A stretch of DNA of 21,047 nt from Chara braunii (taxonomy: Eukaryota > Streptophyta > Charophyceae > Charales > Characeae), in assembly GCA_003427395.1 (NCBI GenBank), contig BFEA01000215.1, positions 799,099 through 820,145 of the forward strand, given 5' to 3'. The position numbers and the translations under genes are program-made. This document shows positions 8,363 through 17,056 of this stretch, piece by piece. How positions within the stretch are numbered: position 1 is the stretch's first letter; each line of letters opens with the position of its first letter. The notes under the pieces were generated by a model. It was not told the DNA's origin and searched no databases. It saw only the letters and a program-made list of their open reading frames with translations.

Positions 8363-8491
8363 ATTGTCGCTTTGCAGGTACGCGGCACCTTCCTTCAGCG
8401 GTGCAGCTATGGCGGACCCTTCTTCTTCAATGGCGCACTTCTGCTATGGCGCGCCTCCTTCCTCTCGACAACGGCGATGGCGTGGAATAGT

Positions 8492-8511
8492 GGGAACCTC
8501 CTCCAATACCA
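8492..8511 (-). other. Degenerate primer binding site (initiator Met tRNA type)
   Basis: One base inside the 5' LTR the minus strand reads TGGTATTGGAGGAGGTTCCC. The first six bases match the TGGTAT start of the classical iMet-tRNA site of plant Ty3/gypsy elements, and GAG and AGGTT are also present if one base is taken as deleted. The position is exactly right and fixes the LTR edge at 8513. Confidence 0.6.
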
Positions 8512-8512
8512 A

Positions 8513-9467
8513 TGCAATCAGACTCGCCTTCTTCTTTGTTTAGCATGCATGCAAACAGATGGCAATCCAACATGGCACCAGGCGCCCACACAAAGCTCAG
8601 AGATATAACGACCGAGAACACAGTTCAAATACAAACTCGCTTCACGCCTGAGTGCCTACACATCTCCCTTCCTACACTGTGTCCACAACAACTGTTCACA
8701 CGCTCTCCACACTGCATCTCCTTGGTATCCGACACGCGTTCACTCTGTATCACACACACACTCACACTCGTTAACAACTAACTCTAACCTGTGGTGGCTA
8801 TGGCCGCTCACTACTACTAACTATGAACGCTCTATCTTCTTCACAACCCACTTCGACTTCGGGCATCTGCAGACCACCTCACACAAGTCGCCTGGCCAGC
8901 ACTTCCACATGGCTCACGTAGAAAATGAATGAATGGTTGGACGTTGCCTCTTGATTTCTACTTCTATTGGTCGCTGGTCTGCTCCTTTTCCACCAGGCCT
9001 ATGGTGCACACAATCCCACATGGTACTTGCTGACTGGACAAAGTGAGACTGGGACTGGGTACCGCTGACTAAGCAAAGTTGGACTACCCACTTGCCCACT
9101 TGCCTCTGGTCTAATGTGAGCAATACTTGAAAGGCCACTTCGGGACCTCCGGAAGAATGTGGACTTGGCCTTTCAGCACTGTAGCAGCTACGACCTTGAC
9201 CTTTCCGGACTGTAGCAGCTATGACCTTGACCTTTCAGAGTTGCAACAGCTATGACCTGTACACAGCTATGACCCCTACTCGACAGACCTACGGTTCAAG
9301 ACCCGACAGCTACACAGACCTATGACAGACAACAGTCAGCTACGAAGACACAGGTCACAGGTTCAAAACACACAGGGGTTGAGTTGACACTGTACACGGA
9401 TGAGGTAAGGTCTAGGGATCGAGCCCTGGGATCTGCATCTGTTACTGCAAAGGTGAAAACCGTTTCA
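8513..9467 (-). repeat. 5' LTR of the Ty3/gypsy element
   Basis: Plus-strand ends are TGCAATC...CGTTTCA. It matches 22-960 along its length. In element sense it would supply the promoter, but the position equivalent to the TATAAAT of the other LTR is TAGAAAT here. The sequence after 9467 is unrelated to the sequence after 960, confirming the boundary. Confidence 0.85.
9168..9275. repeat. Short tandem repeats in U3 of 5' LTR
   Basis: This is the counterpart of 664-770, with repeated CTTTC.GGACTGTAGCAGCT units followed by AYGACCTTGAC. Presence in both LTRs shows the array predates insertion. Confidence 0.6.
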
Positions 9468-9570
9468 GATATACCAAGAAGAGGGCTTTGATATGATAGC
9501 GTCACGGAACCAGAAAGGAAGCTTTGGGAAAGGGTATGCCATTCCTAAGCATAAGGACGTTCAGCGCTGG

Positions 9571-9636
9571 TGCCTCATTTGTCCTACATCCTCTGAACGC
9601 CAGTGCCTCATATGTCCTACATCCTCTGAACCAGCG
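9571..9636. repeat. 33-bp tandem duplication within the RT-like ORF
   Basis: Two units (9571-9603 and 9604-9636) beginning TGCCTCAT and containing GTCCTACATCCTCTGAA. The frame is kept, giving an 11-residue repeat (CLICPTSSE twice). CAGCGCTGG occurs on both outer sides. Confidence 0.8.
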
Positions 9637-10280
9637 CTGGCAGCTTAAAAGCGAGAAACTGCATGTCTAAATGCCCTCATAAGAAAGCTACCAGGAATTC
9701 TACATTGACAACGTATTTAGCACCAAGGAAGCACCGAGGAACTGATCCCTACCTTAGCCAAATAGTTCGCTTCTCTCCTCTGATGACCTCCTCTATCCTA
9801 GCTACGATGTCAAAGAGATGTTCAGTAAACTGCCCCAGTCATCCATTCGGAAAGCAGTACACTGGTTTTCTTATTACTTTCAAATCCAGGGATATGAAGG
9901 AGTCAGAGCAAGGAATAAGGGTAAGGATGCTAAGTTATCTGCCAGAAAGGTAATCCTAGGATGGAAATTCTTGCGTTTCTCTACAATTGAACACTTCACA
10001 AACTTTGATTTGGAGAATACGTAAGTAATGGCAATGGGAAGGTTGCTCAAGCAGGTTGTGGGTGTTCCGATGGGGAAGTCTTCTAGTCTATCTCAGGCTG
10101 CCATGTTATGCATCTTTAACGAGTTTAATTTCTTGACCTCTCTAGGCAAGGATCGTGCCCTCTTCCATCGAGTCAGACTCGTCGATGACAATTCAATTTT
10201 CGTTAAATTTAAGGCTGGTCACCCTGGGTGTGAATCCTCAAAGAAACTGGCAGAGCAACTCCTCAATGCCTTTGCACACT

Positions 10281-10295
10281 GCTAAGATAGCAACC
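10281..10295. repeat. Target-site duplication of the LINE (left copy)
   Basis: GCTAAGATAGCAACC directly precedes the T9 tract. TCTAATCATCGCAACC at 19171-19186 is the proposed partner, with about 12 matching positions and one gap. Joining the flanks across one copy keeps the RT-like frame open, which supports the pair. Confidence 0.55.
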
Positions 10296-10304
10296 TTTTT
10301 TTTT
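10296..10304 (-). other. Poly-A tail of the LINE
   Basis: T9 on the plus strand, equal to A9 at the 3' end in element sense. It directly abuts the proposed target duplication. Confidence 0.8.
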
Positions 10305-10864
10305 ATAAGGAAAACAGGGCCTTATGGTCCTAGCTCCTTCTATTCTGGGGAGCATCAATCCGGTTCCTATTCCACCGGCAAGTCAAAATACACATTACAT
10401 CAATGAAAACTCACACACGCTTCCTTCCGTCAGGCCGAAGGACCCCNGAACANCATTGATTACTCCACCGCAGTGGAGGATTGANTGTCAGCTTGCCCTG
10501 CCCCTCTCTTCCCTCTCAGACCTGGTATCCAGATCTGCCAGATAGCACCTTTGCCCCTAGGAAGAGTTCATCCTTTGTCCATGCCGACCTGTTCCATTCA
10601 TCACCCACCTCCCTGTCCCTTGGTATGAACGACCAGACCACCTTAAAACCTAAACCCTCAGGCAGTGTTCCTATCTTCTAAAATGTCGACCTTGGGCGCC
10701 GACAGAATTCCGTTTATTTCCAGACCACTGTGACCGAACCTCCTCAGCAACCCCCGATCATGTACCATTTCTACCCCTTCTTCGATTTGTCCTCCCTTCT
10801 CCCACGTTCCCTCTTTGTCTGTGCCCCTTGGATCTCTAGCAAATTGTAAGTATCCTCTTGCGTT
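10305..10864 (-). other. LINE 3' UTR with conserved tail hairpins
   Basis: This is about 560 bases after the ORF2 stop. The last part (10333-10378) can form two hairpins in element RNA. One pairs CCGGT with ACCGG (10360-10378). The other pairs GCTCC with GGAGC around the loop CCAGAATAGAA (10333-10353). Both recur in the second tail copy at 20058-20102. Three ambiguous bases (10447, 10453, 10485) lie here. The remaining UTR shows no coding signal. Confidence 0.7.
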
Positions 10865-11574
10865 CTAAGAAGTGGCTACACTCTCCGACGTTGTCTGTTG
10901 TTGAAAGCCCCTTTCTGGAATTGAATTATGCCAGTCTTTCCAGCATATTCGATCTTGCCGCAGTTCTGCAACCTTGCCATTTACCAGCCAGCTTCTATAG
11001 AATTTTTGTCTTTCCTTTTCCCGTTGCTCTTCATCTTCTGACCAGGCTTGTTTGACCTTTCGCCATCTGCAAAGGATCGCCGCTTGAATCATAGTTTCGG
11101 TCTCTATCCACACCTTCTCTCGTGGGTTGGACCGCCCTTCAATTGTTCTGCTGCATCTTTCCTTCCATGTGACCCACATAGTCACTTTCCTGATGAGTTC
11201 GAACCACATCCTCTCTGTCTTTCGTGCCAGTTCGGGGATGTTAGCCAGGAGGAGCAGTTGAATGGGTTGTTCGGGGAAGGGGGACGAGAAGAGGGAGTCC
11301 CAGAGTGCTGAAGCTCTCGCCCAATATTCAGTCGCCTCTTTACAAAGCATCAAACAGTGCATTACATCTTCTATCGCACCTTCGCTGCAAACTGTGCATA
11401 ACTCGAGCTGTCAGGATATGTGCCTTTCCTTCTAATGTGAAACCACTGATTTACCGGGAGGGCAGCATATACGATCAGCCACTGCAAACTTCTAATTTTC
11501 ATTGGTCTAATACGTTTGAATTTCTCCCACTGGATTCTTGTGATCTTATCTGCTTCCTGACCCACGAGGTTCCG
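10865..11574 (-). pseudogene. LINE ORF2 C-terminal zinc-finger (zf-RVT-like) region
   Basis: Segment 11565-11371 carries the typical pre-finger text (RIQWEKFKRIRPMKIRSLQW, PVNQWFHIRRKG). A frameshift near 11400 leads to 11362-10865 and to the finger CTVCSEGAIEDVMHCLMLC (C-x2-C ... H-C-x3-C; 11405-11349). A helical, basic tail (MWVTWKERCSRTIEGR, WSEDEEQREKERQKFYRSW) runs to the stop at 10865. The C-terminal finger of L1-type ORF2 binds nucleic acid during target-primed reverse transcription. At 11566-11574 a stop and shift separate it from the RT segment. Confidence 0.75.
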
Positions 11575-13689
11575 TCATCTGCTTTTGATGATCGGGTCTG
11601 GATTTTTAGTTTTTAGAGACAGTCTGTAACCAAGTTTGACCGAGTAGTCCTGGACTGGGATCTTTGACTTAATGATGCTGTTGTTATTTGGCGTCCAGGC
11701 CCATTCTGCGGGGTCGAGTTCTAGGGACCGGATTGGGGTGTCCGGTTTGAAGATTGTCTTTGGCCAAGAACCTAGGACCCTCACTTTCCTGAGGAGGAAG
11801 GAATCTAGTACTGAAGATTCTACATCGCAGTTCAGGATAGCTGGCATGTCAGTACTGGTGATGGAAATCGGAAAGGAGAGGAAAGAGGCTCTGGTGTGTG
11901 AACCTTGCTGCATGTGGCAGAATTGGTAGGCTCTAGAAGGAGTGATATCATGGATCATTAAACCCCACTCACCCGATCTCCACGATTCGTCTTTAACTAG
12001 GATATCCTTCCACTCCTGTGGAATTCGGCTAAGTAGATACCGAAGGTTGGCTCCTCGTTTGTGGCACCCTTTCAGACGGGCAGTGACTTCTTGTTCCGTT
12101 ATCCAGTCTTTTCTCTCCTCATTCCACAGGTGATCTATTTTCCAAATCCCATTTTTGATCCATGACAGGCACCTTTGTTCCAGGAAAAGGGGGTTGTCAA
12201 CCTTGTTCTTTAACCATTCGTTCCCGAAGAGTGGTTGTCTCAGTACTTCATCCTTAGATTTAGGTTTGTTTGTCTTTTTAGGCATTATTTTTCTCCATGA
12301 CCGAAGCAGTGCCGGCCAGTAAGGTGTAGGCGGTCGATAGTCCTCCAAGCTGTTGTTCCTCGTCCGATTCCTCCTTCCTGTAGTTATTACCCATTCTTTA
12401 TTCATTACCCAAAACAGGCCTGACATATCGTTCGGAGAAGGTACCGGTGCTACAGATTTGATGCTATCCAGGGCCAGCTTGTTCCCGGCGCTGTCCGGGT
12501 TCATCAATAGTTTGATAATCCATTTGATTTGCAGGGCTTTCGTTTCTGTTCCGGGGTCAATAATCCCCAGGCCTCCATTTCGTGGCCTCCTTGTAACGTA
12601 GTGCCAGGCTATCTTAGAAATACCCTTTTCTTTGTTGGTCTCTCCCGTCCAAAGGTAGAGCCTGGCTTTTCTGTTCATCTCCTTGATCGAGCTGTCGGGT
12701 ACTGTCCAGATGGACGCCATGTACCACATCATTGAGAAGACCGATGTATTGAGAATCAGTGCCCGACCAATAAGGGACGTCAAGATGTTGCCCCACCTTC
12801 CGATCTTATTAATCTGTTTAGCGAGAATGGTTGGGCCCATCTGCGGCGCCAGTCCTTCTCTCGTCATCAAGATACCCACATAGCGAGTGAGTGTGTCAGG
12901 CGTTTGCCATGTCATCGCCGCTTCCTCTCCCTGTAGGGAAAGGGGCTCATCTTCGGATAGCCACCAACCAATTATTTTCCCCCAGTTTATCTTCATTTCT
13001 GAGGCTAGACTGAAAGACTCCATTGCTTTAGCCAGTGTTCTAAAGGAAGAGTCTGATGCTCTAATCAGGACCGTTAAATCGTCCGCAAACATGATAGCTG
13101 TGGGGAAGTCCATCTGGTGGGTGGATCCTACGTCAGTGCTGGCTAGTCTCTGAATAGATGGATCTTTGCGCAGAAAGGATGCGACTGCCTCCATCACAAA
13201 AAGGAAGATAGAAGGTGCCAGCGGGTCTCCTTGGCGGACCGAGCGGGATATCGGGTAACGATCTGACAGTAATCCATTGACTCGGACACAGCCTACTGCA
13301 TCCTTGTATAGTATCATAACCCACTTTCTGAAGTTTGGACCGACTCCCATTCTTTCCATGCTTGCTTCCATGAAGTCCGAGTTGACTTGGTCATAAGCCT
13401 TTTCAAAATCAAAGGAGAGAATAGCGGCGTTTATTTTCCTTTCCCTGATTTTTCTTACTGACTCGTTCAGTGTCATGACGTTATCTATAATGTAACGGCC
13501 CGGGATGAATCCTGTTTGGTCGATGTGGAAGCATTTATTAGTAATCTTAATGATTCGTTTGGACAGGGTTTTAGCCAACATCTTGTATGGGAGAGTTAGC
13601 AGCGAAATAGGTCTGTAATTCTTGATGTCTTCTTTCTCGCCTTTCTTGTAAAGGAGTGTGACCACGCTGCTGCTGAGAAGGTTGCCCAT
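11575..13689 (-). CDS. LINE ORF2 reverse transcriptase domain (704-codon open segment)
   Basis: RT blocks: LLYKKGEKEDIKNYRPISLL (residues 12-31), FIPGRYIIDNVMTLNE (61-76), LSFDFEKAYDQV with the first catalytic Asp (91-102), SRSVRQGDPLAPSIFLFVME (148-167), MFADDLTVLI with the catalytic Asp pair (200-209), and MKINWGKIIGWW. The thumb and connection region follow (RYVGILMTREGL, RRPRNGGLGIIDP). All catalytic Asp residues are present and the segment is free of stops, unlike the rest of ORF2. The family copies LINE RNA into DNA at a nicked chromosomal site. The first Met is internal; upstream protein continues in 14331-13702 with a stop and shift between. It is part of a broken ORF2, not an independent gene. 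Confidence 0.9.
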   Translation of the reverse strand: MGNLLSSSVVTLLYKKGEKEDIKNYRPISLLTLPYKMLAKTLSKRIIKITNKCFHIDQTGFIPGRYIIDNVMTLNESVRKIRERKINAAILSFDFEKAYDQVNSDFMEASMERMGVGPNFRKWVMILYKDAVGCVRVNGLLSDRYPISRSVRQGDPLAPSIFLFVMEAVASFLRKDPSIQRLASTDVGSTHQMDFPTAIMFADDLTVLIRASDSSFRTLAKAMESFSLASEMKINWGKIIGWWLSEDEPLSLQGEEAAMTWQTPDTLTRYVGILMTREGLAPQMGPTILAKQINKIGRWGNILTSLIGRALILNTSVFSMMWYMASIWTVPDSSIKEMNRKARLYLWTGETNKEKGISKIAWHYVTRRPRNGGLGIIDPGTETKALQIKWIIKLLMNPDSAGNKLALDSIKSVAPVPSPNDMSGLFWVMNKEWVITTGRRNRTRNNSLEDYRPPTPYWPALLRSWRKIMPKKTNKPKSKDEVLRQPLFGNEWLKNKVDNPLFLEQRCLSWIKNGIWKIDHLWNEERKDWITEQEVTARLKGCHKRGANLRYLLSRIPQEWKDILVKDESWRSGEWGLMIHDITPSRAYQFCHMQQGSHTRASFLSFPISITSTDMPAILNCDVESSVLDSFLLRKVRVLGSWPKTIFKPDTPIRSLELDPAEWAWTPNNNSIIKSKIPVQDYSVKLGYRLSLKTKNPDPIIKSR

Positions 13690-14406
13690 TCCTCCTTTAG
13701 ACTAGTTGTCGTCGTAGAAGTTTAGTAGGTCATTTCCTAGCAAGGGCCAAAATTTCTCCCATAACTCTTTTGTTAACCCATCAATTCCTGGGGTCTTGTT
13801 GTTGTTCATGCTTTGAAAAGCCTGATGCAATTCTTCTGCTGTGATTAGTTTGTCAAGTGTTTCAGCCTGTTCTGCTAAAATCGTTCGTTCCAAGTAGTGT
13901 AACATTTTAAGCCTAGCCTCTCTGATATTGGTGTGTATCGGTAACCCAGTCTTAGAATGATAGAGGTCCTTGTAGAAACTGTTTGCTATTTCTAACATAC
14001 CTTCGCTGTCCGATCTAACCATTTCGGGAGTTGTGTGTGACATTAAGCTTTCTATCGTGTTAGCTCTCGAGTTTGCTTTAATCCTAGCAAAGAAATGTTT
14101 TGTCATAGATTCACTGAGCTCGTGTTCACACATTCTTGCTCTTATCTGAAGGCCTTTCAATTCCCACCATTTCCACATGGCCAATTCCTCTCGTGCCTTG
14201 TCAAAAACCTCGCTATACAGCAACGAGATGGGATTGTTTGCTAGGTTAGTTTCCGCTATCTTCAGCGCAAATTCTAGAGCTTGCTTTCTTTGTTTCCTTA
14301 TCGACGCTAGCTTCCTAGAGGCTTTAGCCACGTTGTCTGAGAGGGCCGCATAGCTCTTTTGAAACCATTCCCATCTCAGAGCATGGTTTAGACGCGCCAG
14401 TTTCTG
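13690..14406 (-). pseudogene. LINE ORF2 linker between endonuclease and RT
   Basis: A 209-codon segment (14331-13702), rich in charged helices (ASRKLASIRKQRKQALEFAL, MWKWWELKGLQIRARMCEHE), then the conserved run-up to RT: FFARIKANSRANTIESL, FYKDLYHSKTGL, ITAEELHQAFQSMNNNKTPG and IDGLTKELWEKFWPLL. The N-K-x-P-G-x-D-G-L block is a standard pre-RT motif of L1 ORF2. It ends at a TAG just before the RT segment. The frame remains readable upstream to about 14400 (RWEWFQKSYAAL). Confidence 0.85.
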
Positions 14407-15357
14407 TCATTCCCAGCAGTCGCACACTTCACTTTGGAAGGTCTGGCTCAGCAAAAGAGAATTGTTGAGCTTGAAGAAGCTGGCTCCCTTCTTGATCATT
14501 TGGTCGAAACAGATGACCAGTTCAATTGGCTTGTGATCCAATCCTGAATACGGAGCAAGAGGTAACACTTCCGCATCTTTGACTGCCCCCATCAAGATTT
14601 AAGATATTAAAAAGTAGTCTATTCGAGAGAACGCCATATGGTTGGCCTGTTTTTTTCTTGATTAGGGTATAGGATCTCTTGTTGGGGTGTAGGATACGCT
14701 GAGGGTCTACCAGATTGTGATCTATCATCAATTCCTGAACTGGTATTTGCTTCAAACGAGCTTATGTTGCAATGAGACCGAGAAATACGTTCTACTGCCA
14801 GGTCTAATGTGGCATTCTAGTCTCCTGCCAGGATGCATGGGGTCAGAGGCGGAATCAGATCTCCGATACGTCTAAGGAATATCGTCCTTTCAGTCGGAGA
14901 GTTTGGGGCGTAGATGTTAAAGAGTAGGAATTCCTCCTCCTTCCATCTCAGGTGTAACATACACTACCCCCCTTCTGTCTGGTCGGCTCTCTTATCTAGC
15001 ACTGAGCCTGTTGTATATAGGCGAGAGGATTTGGGAATCAGGATGGTTGTACCCTTGGAGCTTGTGTCGAGGTCGGCCGACCAAATTTCATCCTTCAAGC
15101 CGCCTAATTTCCTTGCCAAATACGAGCGAATTCTGGTGTGTTCTTGTGACATGGTGAGGTGAGTTTCTTGAAGCAGCACTATATCTACTATTTTAGTATT
15201 TCCCTATTTCCTTGAGATAACCCAGTTAATATGTCGTTCCATTTCTCTTCTCTAATCAGTATAGCCCGTTGACATTCCAGCTTCGGAGGACTATACCTTG
15301 GTCTCTCCAGTCGACATGGTCCCTACCCTCATTCGCTCTTTTTCTATAGTTCTCCAT
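14407..15357 (-). pseudogene. LINE ORF2 AP-like endonuclease domain, start of ORF2
   Basis: The probable ORF2 start is the ATG at 15357-15355 (MENYRKRANEGRDHVDWRDQ). Endonuclease motifs follow in shifting frames: RSWNVNGL (about 15285-15262), VLLQETHLTMSQEH with the catalytic Glu (about 15180-15140), FNIYAPNSPTERT (about 14925-14885), LAGD-stop-NATLD (14829-14802), YTLIKKKTGQPYGV, and GLDHKPIEL (about 14547-14520), the SDH-type motif. The TAG at 14819-14817 replaces the aromatic residue of the GDWN/GDFN active-site motif, so the domain is dead even apart from the frameshifts. This endonuclease family nicks target DNA to prime reverse transcription. Confidence 0.8.
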
Positions 15358-15435
15358 GGGAGCTGCATAGATGGGTTAGGGGTTAGCCGGATGAGTTCTC
15401 CTTTGGAAGGGGGAGATCGGTTTTAAAGAGGATAT

Positions 15436-15741
15436 CTAGGTGAGAGGATCTTCCTTGTCCGTATCCCCACCCGTAACCTCCTGGCCGGTCCCAGGTCCGC
15501 TGCCCGTTAGTGGGGAGAGTGTGACATCTCCCACAGCATCTTTCCCGTCCAGCACAGCCTGATCGCTGTTATCCTTTCCAAGGTCTTGGAATTGGCCCAA
15601 CCCATCCTTCTCGTCATCGCCATCCCACGAGCTGACATCCGAAGCATCACTCCAATAGAACCTTTCACAGTCAATGGCATGAGCTTTGGCCTCCAGGTCT
15701 TCATCCCCTTCCAGCTGCCCTGTGTTGACTATCTTGGCCAT
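15436..15741 (-). pseudogene. LINE ORF1 acidic C-terminal tail
   Basis: A 101-codon segment rich in Asp, Glu, Ser and Gly (LEGDEDLEAKAHAIDCERFY, SSWDGDDEKDGLGQFQDLG), ending at the stop at 15436. It is in a different frame from 16588-15758, with a frameshift near 15755. No known domain is recognised. It could be the natural C-terminus of a long ORF1. Its stop lies about 80 bp before the ORF2 ATG. Confidence 0.55.
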
Positions 15742-15757
15742 CGCTATTGCCAGCAGC

Positions 15758-17056
15758 TCAGCTGAGATGCCGATGTGCTAAGATGCTGTACGGCACTTCA
15801 ATCATTGTTCTCCAAGGTTTCCAGATCATCCCTGGATTCAGCTGCGTTGTCTCGGGCATCTTGGCTATTAAAGGTGAAAAGGCCGTCGGGGAATTTCTGC
15901 ACGTTTCATTCATGCTTTTGAGTGGGTTCTCTGATTCTTCCTGGATGTGGGTGATCATCTCTTCATCTTCCATAGAAACGGTCTCAAACAGTCCCAACGG
16001 GGTCTCCACTGTTACCTTCCCTCTCAACAGCTTGATCACGTTCTCGCCCTCTATGTAGTGTGGGATTTTGAAGGCAACATCTGTTGCAATTTGCCATTCC
16101 TTCGCCTTCTCCACATATCTGGCTGCGATAAGAGGTCGGATGTTCCTAAGTGTCCTGCGAGCCGAATTGGCTGCCTCAACCACCCTAGGGACCTCCCCGC
16201 GAGCGATCTGAGCAATGGAAGAGAATTCGGCAGCATATTCGTTGTTCCATTTTTTCAACTTCTCCGTTTGCGACATCACCACCGCCGCTTCTTTTTCTAG
16301 AAGGGCACGTTCCGACTTTTCTTCGACCTCAACTGGTTCGTTGTTAGTCTCTTTCCGTCTCTGGTTCTTCCCTATTTTTCTTGTCTTGGGTCTCAGGTCC
16401 TGAAAATTGTCGCTGGTGGTAGGGATGGTTTTATCTTTGTCTACTGTCCCTTGGTCTCTTGCCCTTTTTTTCTTTACATATCTGAAGGCAGCAAGTTCAG
16501 AAAACTCCTCAGCTCTTTCCTTTTTGAGTAATTCGTATTGGTTGGAAGAGCTGCTGATCCCCGCAATTGGATTTTTCTTTCCTTTCACCAGGGGTCTTTC
16601 CGCATGTTTCAGGCAGGCGACCCGAACGTCGAAGGTGTGTTCTCATTCCCTTTTTGCCTTCTCCACATAGTCCCGGAGCCAGGTCAGGGACTGCAAGGGT
16701 CGACCCTCCTCTGCTGTAGAACCAGCGTTTGGTGTGCTGCTCCTCCCTCCTGCTTCATCATCCGCCTCTTCTCCCTTTGAATCCGTCTCCATCCCTTCTC
16801 CTTCCACTCCTGTTTCCAATGTTTCTGCTCCCTTTCCCTCCGTTGATTCCCCTGCCTTCCTTCGCTTCGGGCCCATTCCCTCCTCTGGCGATCCAGCATC
16901 CCCCTGCAGTTGGCGCTTGTTGTCTGCCTGGGTTTTATTTCTTCTCTTATACGTCTGCAGTTCCGCTTGTTCCGCTTGTTTCAACGCTTTTCTAAATGCA
17001 GATGGTTCCGTGTTGAATTCTTTTTCGATCTGTTCCCTTATGGTGCCGAGGTCTCA
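15758..17056 (-). pseudogene. LINE ORF1 charged central and C-terminal region
   Basis: Three open segments in one frame (17428-17054, 16984-16643, 16588-15758) are separated only by single stops (TGA at 17056 and 16645). The text is highly charged: KRRNKTQADNKRQLQGD, the NLS-like GPKRRKAGEST, an acidic stretch (EGEGMETDSKGEEADDEAGG), then YVKKKRARDQGTVDKDKT and long helical regions (EKEAAVVMSQTEKLKKWNNE, ARYVEKAKEWQIATD). No enzymatic domain is seen. An RNA- or DNA-binding and oligomerisation role is inferred from composition. Confidence 0.65.

Larger units (their letters stand above)
7306..8491 (-). other. 5' leader of the LTR element (PBS to gag)
   Basis: This is about 1.2 kb between the primer binding site and the gag ATG. 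On the plus strand it is pyrimidine-rich and low-complexity in its right half. It holds an array of GGTCAA motifs, a 44-bp tandem repeat with CTATGGC, and a (CT)n microsatellite, each listed separately. Open frames on the plus strand here (for example 7868-8608) are Ser/Leu/Pro low-complexity and I do not regard them as genes. No coding potential is visible in 7340-7890. Confidence 0.6.
22..9467 (-). mobile_element. Degenerate Ty3/gypsy chromovirus-like LTR retrotransposon
   Basis: The element is about 9.4 kb and reads on the minus strand. Two diverged direct repeats of about 940-955 bp, both TG...CA, bound it. A degenerate iMet-type primer binding site lies next to the right (5') LTR and a purine-rich tract next to the left (3') LTR. 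Internal coding order is gag, CCHC knuckle, RT, RNase H, integrase, then an SH3/chromodomain-like tail; integrase after RT places it in Ty3/gypsy. It is heavily damaged: stops and frameshifts throughout, no recognisable protease, loss of the N-terminal RT blocks, a tandem RT/RNase H duplication, and a large palindromic rearrangement. It is inserted in an older RT-like ORF on the plus strand. Confidence 0.88.
9468..10295 (+). pseudogene. Reverse-transcriptase-like ORF of uncertain family, central part
   Basis: Motifs in order: FGKGYAIPKHKD (about 9525-9560, an RT block that precedes an RPI-type motif); NALIRKLPG; FYIDNVF; then, from about 9800, YDVKEMFSKLPQSSIRKAV, which fits the first catalytic Asp block. 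WKFLRFSTIEHFTNFDL follows, then LLKQVVGVPMGKSSS (about 10045-10090, a GxPMG block), and HRVRLVDDNSIF (about 10165-10200, the xxDD active site). The frame is open from 9818 to 10024 and from 10028 to 10285, with a one-base shift between; earlier parts have several shifts. GxPMG is typical of Penelope-like and some intron-type RTs rather than gypsy or L1 elements, and I cannot place it further. It is cut by the LTR element on the left and the LINE on the right. Confidence 0.7.

Noticed and set aside
7868-8608. Plus-strand open frames of 246 and 216 codons
   Set aside because: They run through the GGTCAA array, CT microsatellite and pyrimidine-rich leader; the products are Ser/Leu/Pro low-complexity and they lie antisense to the LTR-element leader.
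11190-11210. tRNA or SINE B-box (GTTCGAACC)
   Set aside because: It lies inside the LINE ORF2 tail with no matching A-box or cloverleaf; a chance match.
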